Positions 7,835 through 12,665 of a stretch of DNA of 12,665 nt are shown piece after piece. This DNA comes from M30B66 sp040882555 (GTDB lineage: Bacteria; Bacteroidota; Bacteroidia; M30B66). A program made the translations under genes and the position numbers. The first letter of the stretch is position 1. Every line of letters starts with the position of its first letter. The stretch lies in the NCBI GenBank assembly GCA_040882555.1, contig JBBEBC010000145.1:1-12665 (forward strand), given 5' to 3'. A model generated the notes under the pieces. The model made no database searches and was not told the origin of the DNA. It saw nothing but the letters and a program-made list of their open reading frames with translations.

Positions 7835-8539
7835 TCATTTTTTATTGATCACATGAAACAATGCTTCAGCCAAATCCAAATCTTCATAATTATCTATATC
7901 AACAGATTGTTTCCAGTCCATTTCCCAAAAAATGTGTTCTGGGCCATAAAAATTTTTCGAAAGTTGGAGTGACTTCACTTTAGCAATCCAAATTGCACCT
8001 GTTGGTGAATATAGTTCTGGAAGATCTTGAGAACGCTTCTTCGTATTATCAAATACCCAACTAGGTTTTTGATGCTTGTCTAAAGTCACTGCCCACCAGG
8101 GGTTCATCCACGTATATTTATAACATGAAATGAGGAAATCTAAGTTTTCTTTATTGAAGTGATTGAATGCATCCAAGATAGTTGCTGAAGTGCGTAAAGG
8201 ACAAACTGCAAATAACTGAACAACAACATCAAATGAATCGCCTGCGCTTTCCAGTTGATTTAAGGTATGTAAAGTTGCTTCAGAAACAGGTGCATGGTCA
8301 TCGGCTGCAAGGTCTCTTAATTGAGGAACTTCAGCGCCAAGCTGAACGCTTATTTCAGCAATTTCAGGATCATCAGTACTAACAATTATTCTATCGAAAA
8401 TTCCAGCTTTTTGGGCGGCTTCAATTGTCCAAGCAATTAAAGGTTTTCCCATAAATGGGATGATGTTTTTGCGTGGTATTCGTTTGGAACCTCCCCTTGC
8501 AGGAATAATCGCGATGACTTTGCTTTTATGATTTACCAT
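7835..8539 (-). CDS. pseF: CMP-pseudaminic acid synthetase PseF (cytidylyltransferase)
   Basis: PseF activates pseudaminic acid with CTP, giving CMP-Pse, the donor for glycosyltransferases. From the ATG at 8539 the protein has 234 residues. The nucleotide-binding loop PARGGSKRIPRKN is at 13-25, followed by STDDPEIAEIS and the sugar-binding half. WMNPWWAV and SQDLPELYSPTGAIWIA are characteristic of PseF and differ from NeuA. An in-frame GTG at 8548 would add three residues (MDH) and extend the overlap with the upstream SDR from 7 to 16 nt; I prefer the ATG because family members begin close to the P-loop-like motif. The stop is 1 nt from the pseC start, so these two are almost certainly co-translated. 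No hydrolase or acetylase domain is fused to it, unlike some CMP-sugar synthetases. Confidence 0.94.
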   Translation of the reverse strand: MVNHKSKVIAIIPARGGSKRIPRKNIIPFMGKPLIAWTIEAAQKAGIFDRIIVSTDDPEIAEISVQLGAEVPQLRDLAADDHAPVSEATLHTLNQLESAGDSFDVVVQLFAVCPLRTSATILDAFNHFNKENLDFLISCYKYTWMNPWWAVTLDKHQKPSWVFDNTKKRSQDLPELYSPTGAIWIAKVKSLQLSKNFYGPEHIFWEMDWKQSVDIDNYEDLDLAEALFHVINKK

Positions 8540-9294
8540 ATGGTCCACCCGCCGTCAATAACTAAATTATGACCTGTCATTTTCATGTCAGGATTCTTTA
8601 TAAGAAAAGCTAGCGGTGCAATAACATCTTGTTCGTTAAGCATCTCTCCAAGAGGATTTAACTTTTCGTACTTTCTTTTAAAACTATCAGGAGCCCTGCC
8701 TTCAACACCTCCATAAGAAACACAGTTTACATGGATTCCAAATTTACTTAGCCTTATGGCCAATTCTTTAGACATATGAATTTGAGCAGCCTTGCTAACT
8801 CCGTAGTTGATAACTGAACTTGTCTCTAGTTCATCGTATAAGGAAGGAGTTGGACCAACAATACCATACATCGATGAAATGAAAATAACTTGTTTCAGTG
8901 GGTGTTTAGCTGAGATAAGTTCCATTGTAATTCTATAAGGAACTACCACGTTAACTCTTAATTCTTGAAGAAAGTCATCTTCTGAAACAGTTAGATCAGC
9001 TTGAACCTTCAGGTACTTAAGGCTTCTCGCATTATGAATAATTTGGCTAATCTCAATGTTCGAATCTGATAGTTGCTTTGCGACAATCTTTTCAGCTTCA
9101 GGCATTGAAAAATCGACAAGTATAAAGTCTAGGCTAGATCCTTGTTTTACTTCTGTTTCTTGAATGAGCAGTTTTGCTTTTTCTTCAGTTGTAGAAGTAA
9201 AACAAATGGAAACCCCTTCAGAAGCAAGGTATTTTACTATTGCAGATCCTAATTTCCCCGTACCTCCCGTTACTAAAACACACTCCTTTTTCAT
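8533..9294 (-). CDS. Short-chain dehydrogenase/reductase (SDR) of the nonulosonic-acid locus type
   Basis: The 253-residue classical SDR has the NAD(P) motif TGGTGKLG at 9-16, HNAR at 87-90 where most members have NNAG, N115, S141, and the catalytic YGVSK at 164-168 (Y164, K168). It ends with the usual DGGW near the C-terminus. An insertion between the catalytic Ser and Tyr (about 145-160, GIVGPTPSLYDELE) recalls SDRs such as PtmA from flagellar glycosylation loci; this resemblance is from memory. Its substrate is unknown, because no step of the standard Pse pathway needs it. The gene is the first after the 204-nt gap and the promoter at 9405-9436, giving a leader of about 100 nt. The start is A/T-rich with no Shine-Dalgarno. 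It overlaps pseF by 7 nt or more, so it is tied to CMP-sugar synthesis. Possible roles are reduction or epimerisation of the nonulosonic acid, or supply of an amino-sugar precursor. Confidence 0.85.
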   Translation of the reverse strand: MKKECVLVTGGTGKLGSAIVKYLASEGVSICFTSTTEEKAKLLIQETEVKQGSSLDFILVDFSMPEAEKIVAKQLSDSNIEISQIIHNARSLKYLKVQADLTVSEDDFLQELRVNVVVPYRITMELISAKHPLKQVIFISSMYGIVGPTPSLYDELETSSVINYGVSKAAQIHMSKELAIRLSKFGIHVNCVSYGGVEGRAPDSFKRKYEKLNPLGEMLNEQDVIAPLAFLIKNPDMKMTGHNLVIDGGWTIW

Positions 9295-9377
9295 TAAAAA
9301 ATCTTAGCTTGAAATATGAATGTTACTTTTCTAAAAACTAACTAGTTACAAGCTTGAAAAAAGGAGTTTTTGTAATC

Positions 9378-9389
9378 AAACCATGGTTT
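9378..9389. repeat. 12-bp perfect palindrome AAACCATGGTTT in the leader
   Basis: The 12 bases read the same on both strands and lie about 10 to 20 nt downstream of the predicted transcription start, a position where a dimeric repressor could bind. Two shorter palindromes follow in the same leader: TAACTAGTTA (9339-9348) and CAAGCTTG (9349-9356). A 9-nt direct repeat, AGCTTGAAA on the plus strand, occurs at 9351-9359 and 9306-9314. None resembles an operator I know, and short palindromes arise by chance in AT-rich DNA. Confidence 0.35.
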
Positions 9390-9404
9390 CGCAACTTAGT
9401 CGTG

Positions 9405-9436
9405 CAAATGTATTGTTAATACACTAGGTAAGCAAA
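9405..9436 (-). promoter_or_regulatory. Bacteroidota-type promoter upstream of the SDR-pseF-pseC block
   Basis: On the minus strand, TTTG (9436-9433) is followed by a 20-nt spacer and TACATTTG (9412-9405), then C. This matches the Bacteroides/Flavobacterium primary-sigma consensus TTTG-N19-21-TAnnTTTGY at every defined position. It sits in the only sizeable non-coding gap and points at the SDR gene. Transcription would start near 9397-9401, leaving a leader of about 100 nt. It would let the pathway genes from SDR onward be expressed apart from pseB. The site is predicted from sequence only. Confidence 0.7.
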
Positions 9437-9498
9437 TTGAAGCTATTTAGTGCTTTGATTTTGGTTTTGTAAGTCGATTAATAAACTTCAAATGATGC

Positions 9499-10380
9499 TT
9501 ACAACCCCTTCTCTATAATTTCTATAATTTCTAAGGTTTCAGCCTTTGGTATAGGAATCCGATTTTTCAAAACTACCTCTTCGAGAAATTCCTTAAGAGC
9601 ACTTTTGAAGCTAGAAAACGAATCAGCAAAGACGTGTTTTTCATTGACTCCCGCCTTATTGTAGCCCACAAATATGGAGGATGGCTGCTTTCCGGTGCAA
9701 GTAAACCGAGCACCTACATTTTCCCATTTAACTAAAACGATGTGGGAATCATCAAGAATCTCCTTTTGAATAGAAACTAGTTTACCTCTGTGGGGTGCAA
9801 AGCGCATAAATGCCTCAACAATATGCACTCCATACGTTTTCCAATAGCCTGCTGTTGTGGCTTCAAAGAATTGTATTTCAGAAAATGTCTGGTTTTTAAT
9901 ATTAAACTCTTCGGCATATCTGAGTGTGCTACAGGTAAATAGCTGCCATGGTTCTTTGCATGCATCAAACATTTTATTTGCATCTAAAATGCTCAATGCC
10001 AAAGGTTTATCAACAAAAACGGGAATGCCAGCTTTTAAAAAAGGGATTGCCATACGCGCATGTTCAGAGGCATCATCTCTAGCAAGAAGAATAGCATCAC
10101 ATTCAAATAAATCCTCCATGTTTTCACAAACATGTTCAATGTTGGCAAACTGAGCAATTTTTGAGGATTCTTCCAATGATTGAGTCCAAACATGACTCAC
10201 AACAGCTCCCGGAATTTGATTTTCAGGAAATCGACGCTTTGATAGATACTCAGGAATAACTGGGAAGGAACAAAGGTGAACTTTATCTTTATTGTATCCA
10301 TTGAAGATAGCCGACCAGCTGTAAGGGTGACCATTTCCCGGGCTTATACCGATTACTCCAAGGTTTATTGTTTTAGACAT
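9499..10380 (-). CDS. Gfo/Idh/MocA-family oxidoreductase-like protein, short and atypical
   Basis: The 293-residue protein begins with a Rossmann strand, GVIGISPGNGHPYSWSAI (8-25), in which the normal GxGxxG loop is replaced by a GxSPGNGHPYSW motif. The family hallmark (E/D)KP is present as VDKPLALS (123-130), and YGVHIVE (183-189) offers H186 where active members have a catalytic His followed by Asp; here Glu follows. It is shorter than typical members (330-400 residues), with a reduced C-terminal domain. I recall similar proteins from nonulosonic-acid loci, where the Campylobacter PtmF/PtmA pair serves amino-sugar supply, but I cannot confirm orthology. Neighbours: the start overlaps the AKR stop by 8 nt, and the gene ends the upstream block just before the 204-nt gap. 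The altered cofactor loop means NAD(P) use should not be assumed. It might be a sugar isomerase, epimerase or dehydrogenase; the substrate is unknown. Confidence 0.75.
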   Translation of the reverse strand: MSKTINLGVIGISPGNGHPYSWSAIFNGYNKDKVHLCSFPVIPEYLSKRRFPENQIPGAVVSHVWTQSLEESSKIAQFANIEHVCENMEDLFECDAILLARDDASEHARMAIPFLKAGIPVFVDKPLALSILDANKMFDACKEPWQLFTCSTLRYAEEFNIKNQTFSEIQFFEATTAGYWKTYGVHIVEAFMRFAPHRGKLVSIQKEILDDSHIVLVKWENVGARFTCTGKQPSSIFVGYNKAGVNEKHVFADSFSSFKSALKEFLEEVVLKNRIPIPKAETLEIIEIIEKGL

Positions 10381-11236
10381 TTCTTTGGGGCCAAAATGAG
10401 GGGTTTATAATCTCTTCAGGTAAATTATTGGGCAGCAAGTCTGGAAGGTTGAAGTCAATAGCCAAAGCTTTCAAATTAAAATCAAGTTGTTCTGCTTTGT
10501 TAAGTCCCATCACCACTCTGTCTATGTCATCATTCCTTAAACAGAAGTTAAGGCAAGCAGATATTTTCTGTTCCTCAGAAGGATTAGCTTGATGAAAATC
10601 CGTGAGCCAAGTTTTAATTGGATTAAAAAACGAGTCGAGTTCATCAGTTTTCATAAGCAACAGGCCTTGAAAAAAGGCAGATCGAACATGCACTGAAACA
10701 CCATTCGCATACAATTCTGGTAACATAGCCTCAAACCGCCTGTCTATTAAATTATATGGCAGCTGAACCAAATCGGGGTAGCCAAAACAATCAATAAGTC
10801 TGTGAAGTTGCTCTGTTTGATAAACAGAATATCCCCAATTTTTAATTATTCCAGAGTTCTTGAATTGAATAACTTCCTGATGTAATTTAGGAAAAAGAAT
10901 CATTTCATCAGGCCTGTGACTCATCCACCCATAAAGCTCAGAAACCTGAAGGCGACTAAGACTTAAGTTCAAGTAGTCTTTTAATTTGTTATTTGCATCA
11001 GGAGCAGGCCATTTGCTTACAATTTTAAATCTCCCTTTTGCTAGTTTCCCAACAACCTCTTCACTGTTGCCATATAAATAGGCTGTATCTAGCATATCAA
11101 TTCCGCTAGCAGCTGCCAAATCCAGAATTTCTTTAGCTTCAGCTTCAGAAGTTTGACCATAAAGATTACTGTAACCGTAGCTTAAACCTAATTGAACAGT
11201 ACCAATAGCTAGTTTAGATGTATAATCTGTTGACAT
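10373..11236 (-). CDS. Aldo/keto reductase
   Basis: The 287-residue protein is an aldo/keto reductase with the complete catalytic tetrad: D50 and Y55 in LDTAYLYG (49-56), K75 in KIVSKW (71-76) and H107 in WMSHRP (104-109). It opens with the usual GTVQLGLSYG (12-21). Later landmarks are NWGYSVY (133-139), VQLPYNLIDRR (157-167) and VRSAFFQGLL (184-193). Such enzymes reduce carbonyls with NAD(P)H in the cytoplasm. The start is 19 nt after the pseB stop and the stop overlaps the Gfo/Idh-like start by 8 nt, so it belongs to the upstream block. No reduction step exists in canonical Pse synthesis after PseB, so it may act on a keto sugar intermediate, a side product or another sugar of the glycan. 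The family is clear; the substrate is unknown. Confidence 0.88.
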   Translation of the reverse strand: MSTDYTSKLAIGTVQLGLSYGYSNLYGQTSEAEAKEILDLAAASGIDMLDTAYLYGNSEEVVGKLAKGRFKIVSKWPAPDANNKLKDYLNLSLSRLQVSELYGWMSHRPDEMILFPKLHQEVIQFKNSGIIKNWGYSVYQTEQLHRLIDCFGYPDLVQLPYNLIDRRFEAMLPELYANGVSVHVRSAFFQGLLLMKTDELDSFFNPIKTWLTDFHQANPSEEQKISACLNFCLRNDDIDRVVMGLNKAEQLDFNLKALAIDFNLPDLLPNNLPEEIINPSFWPQRNV

Positions 11237-11255
11237 AGCAATTAGGCTAGAGAAT

Positions 11256-12260
11256 TTAAATTGAAGGGTCGAAATGCTTATTAATCATACTTTTAAGTTG
11301 ATCAGAGCTTAGGAATTCTTCATTATCTCCTGAATTGTAGCAGAATCCTGGTTTAACCATTTTTCCGCCTTCTTCGATGTATGCGTTTTTAATTTTATCA
11401 GAAGTTTGAGGCAGAATTGCGTAGTATTTTCCAAGATCCATGGTGTTATATGAATCAGAACTGGTAATCATTTCTTCATGCAATTTTTCGCCAGGTCTAA
11501 TTCCAACAACCTCAATTTTTGCTTCGGGAGCAATGGCATTAGCCAAATCAGTGATTTTATAAGAAGGGATTTTTGGGACAAAAATCTCTCCGCCTTTGGC
11601 GTTCTCCACCGCATACAAAACCATTTCTACTCCCTCTTCAAGTAGGATATTAAATCTTGTCATGTCAAGATCTGTTATTGGTAGAACTCCACTTTTCTTT
11701 TTCTTAATGAAGAAAGGAATTACGGAGCCTCGCGAACCCATCACATTACCATATCTAACCACAGAAAATTTAACATTTTGCTTGCCTTTTATATTGTTAG
11801 CAGCAACAAATAGTTTATCAGAGCAGAGTTTAGTGGCACCATATAAATTGATAGGAGCAGCGGCCTTATCGGTTGAAAGAGCAACCACTGATTCAACACC
11901 GCAATCCAGACAAGCCTCTACAATATTTTGAGCACCTAAGACATTGGTTTTGATAAATTCAAATGGATTGTATTCTGCAGCGGGCACTTGCTTTAATGCA
12001 GCAGCATGAATTACAACGTCTATACCTACAAATGCGCGTCTTAATCTATCTACATCGCGAATATCTCCTAAAAAATACCTCAAACAAGGGTATTTTGAAT
12101 CAGGAAACTCCTGCTGCATTTCAAATTGCTTCAGTTCATCGCGTGAGAAAACTACTAAACGCTGCACATCAGGATATCTCTCCAATATAGTCTTCACTAA
12201 CATCTTTCCTAATGAACCGGTTCCTCCGGTAATTAATATTCGCTTATTATTTAAAGCCAT
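11256..12260 (-). CDS. pseB: UDP-GlcNAc 4,6-dehydratase (inverting) PseB
   Basis: PseB converts UDP-GlcNAc to UDP-2-acetamido-2,6-dideoxy-beta-L-arabino-hexos-4-ulose, removing water and inverting C5; this is the committed step toward pseudaminic acid. The 334-residue length is normal for this soluble hexameric-type extended SDR and there is no membrane domain, unlike FlaA1/WbpM-type long dehydratases. The NADP motif TGGTGSLG is at 11-18, HAAALKQVP at 85-93, catalytic STDKA at 129-133 (T130, D131, K132), and YGATK at 140-144 (Y140, K144). RPGEKLHEEM (255-264) is a further conserved C-terminal motif. The gene starts 14 nt after the Wzt-like stop and is followed by the AKR. It is separated from pseC by four genes. 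A weak promoter match lies just upstream, inside the preceding gene. Confidence 0.94.
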   Translation of the reverse strand: MALNNKRILITGGTGSLGKMLVKTILERYPDVQRLVVFSRDELKQFEMQQEFPDSKYPCLRYFLGDIRDVDRLRRAFVGIDVVIHAAALKQVPAAEYNPFEFIKTNVLGAQNIVEACLDCGVESVVALSTDKAAAPINLYGATKLCSDKLFVAANNIKGKQNVKFSVVRYGNVMGSRGSVIPFFIKKKKSGVLPITDLDMTRFNILLEEGVEMVLYAVENAKGGEIFVPKIPSYKITDLANAIAPEAKIEVVGIRPGEKLHEEMITSSDSYNTMDLGKYYAILPQTSDKIKNAYIEEGGKMVKPGFCYNSGDNEEFLSSDQLKSMINKHFDPSI

Positions 12261-12274
12261 AATCGTAATTGTGC

Positions 12275-12665
12275 TTATTGTTCAAATTTAAAAGGCAAGT
12301 CAACATAACCAATTAGATATAAAGGATTAATATCTGGCGGCATGCTTATCACCAAAGGTGGAAGTAAATTGTCAACTACGTCAAATGCAGTTTCAGCCCT
12401 GCTATCACCCAACCAGTAATATGTCTCAAATACACCTGGTCTTAAAGCAATCTTAGGAAATTCAACTTGAAATTCAATCGTATCTCCAGCTTTCTTTCCG
12501 CTTGTATCAACAGGTATTCTGCCGGTAGTGGTAACAATATCTCTTGTTCGTCCCGAACGAAACGAAACGCTTGTCATTAGCTCTTTAACATCCTCATTAA
12601 GAACACATTTCATCGAATAACGAACATTCTCATGGGGCAAAAATTCATTGCATTCTTCGCCTTTA
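12275..12665 (-). CDS. Wzt-like C-terminal domain of a polysaccharide ABC-transporter ATPase (5' end outside window)
   Basis: The frame is open from the window edge to a TAA at 12275, giving 129 visible residues. A TTG at 12640 could be read as a start, but the eight codons before it are also open, so this is the tail of a longer gene. The pattern is a beta-rich sandwich: FQVEFPKIALRPGVFETYYW followed within 20 residues by FDVVDN, typical of the C-terminal domain of Wzt-type ATPases. That domain recognises the modified end of an undecaprenyl-linked glycan before export through Wzm. No Walker motifs are visible because the ATPase half lies outside the window. The pseB ATG follows by 14 nt. A free-standing Wzt_C-like protein cannot be excluded. 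The gene links the Pse genes to ABC-transporter-dependent O-antigen or capsule export. Confidence 0.72.
   Translation of the reverse strand, partial: KGEECNEFLPHENVRYSMKCVLNEDVKELMTSVSFRSGRTRDIVTTTGRIPVDTSGKKAGDTIEFQVEFPKIALRPGVFETYYWLGDSRAETAFDVVDNLLPPLVISMPPDINPLYLIGYVDLPFKFEQ
12283..12312 (-). promoter_or_regulatory. Possible weak promoter for pseB inside the preceding gene
   Basis: On the minus strand TTG (12312-12310) is followed by 19 nt and TAAATTTG (12290-12283), which fits the flavobacterial form TTG-N17-23-TAnnTTTG. It would start transcription near 12276, about 16 nt before the pseB ATG. The match is shorter than the one at 9405-9436 and TAnnTTTG is expected several times by chance in a window this AT-rich, so I hold it as a candidate because of its position only. 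Confidence 0.3.

Larger units (their letters stand above)
9295..9498. other. 204-nt intergenic region, the only sizeable gap in the locus
   Basis: No open frame of useful length is present on either strand. The half next to the Gfo/Idh-like gene (9437-9498) shows no stem with a following T-run on the minus strand, so I see no intrinsic terminator and read-through from the upstream genes is possible. The other half holds the promoter and the palindromes listed separately. All other junctions in the window are overlaps or gaps under 21 nt, so this gap marks a boundary between two gene blocks. Confidence 0.7.

Noticed and set aside
3170..8539. A legionaminic or sialic acid locus instead of a pseudaminic acid one
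   Set aside because: The dehydratase is of the inverting PseB type. PseF shows SQDLPELYSPTGAIW, PseI shows GGTLW and TPWEW, and a PseG-type hydrolase is present instead of a NeuC or LegG epimerase.
9380..9386. Short leader peptide starting at the ATG inside the 12-bp palindrome on the minus strand
   Set aside because: The frame reads ATG GTT TGA and stops after two codons, so it codes for nothing meaningful.
9437..9498. Possible intrinsic terminator after the Gfo/Idh-like gene
   Set aside because: Only 4-bp stems can be drawn (for example AAGT with ACTT) and no T-run follows on the minus strand.
11596..12190. Plus-strand open frames opposite pseB
   Set aside because: pseB is intact with all catalytic residues; the opposite-strand peptides have no motif or plausible start context.

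Overview
The window is a stretch of a surface-glycan locus. Every gene I can support lies on the minus strand, so transcription runs from the high-coordinate end to the low one. Base composition is AT-rich (roughly 40% G+C by eye). Most starts lack a Shine-Dalgarno sequence and are preceded by A/T-rich leaders. One intergenic gap holds a near-perfect Bacteroidota-type promoter (TTTG-N20-TACATTTG). Together these suggest a member of the Bacteroidota. The genus cannot be told from the sequence.

In transcription order the layout is as follows. (1) The 3' end of an ABC-transporter ATPase, its Wzt-like C-terminal glycan-recognition domain, cut by the window edge. (2) pseB. (3) An aldo/keto reductase. 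(4) A short, atypical Gfo/Idh/MocA-like protein. (5) A 204-nt gap with a promoter, the only sizeable non-coding stretch. (6) A short-chain dehydrogenase (SDR). (7) pseF. (8) pseC. (9) A pseG-pseH fusion. (10) A left-handed beta-helix acyltransferase. (11) pseI. (12) A SAM methyltransferase with a Trm112-like tail. (13) A PIG-L/LmbE deacetylase. (14) A capsule-synthesis-type GT-B protein. (15) The first 25 codons of a GT2 glycosyltransferase.

All six activities of the CMP-pseudaminic acid (Pse) pathway are present on five polypeptides: PseB, PseC, PseH and PseG (fused), PseI and PseF. They would convert UDP-GlcNAc to CMP-Pse5Ac7Ac in the cytoplasm. The acyltransferase, methyltransferase and deacetylase sit around pseI and look like a tailoring module that could change the N-acyl groups or methylate the sugar or its substituents. 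The AKR, Gfo/Idh-like protein and SDR sit between pseB and pseC and have no step in the textbook pathway. The GT-B protein and the GT2 are candidates for adding the sugar to a glycan. The Wzt-like domain suggests export of that glycan by an ABC transporter, as for O-antigen or capsule.

Almost all junctions are overlaps (ATGA, TGATG, TAATG, 7 to 8 nt) or gaps below 20 nt, so translational coupling is likely. The gap at 9295-9498 splits the locus into an upstream block (Wzt-pseB-AKR-Gfo) and a downstream block (SDR to GT2) that can probably be transcribed on its own. I see no RNA genes, insertion sequences, CRISPR arrays or convincing terminators. Overall this is a complete Pse operon of a recognisable type. 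Its less understood parts are the three oxidoreductase-like accessory genes and the tailoring genes.
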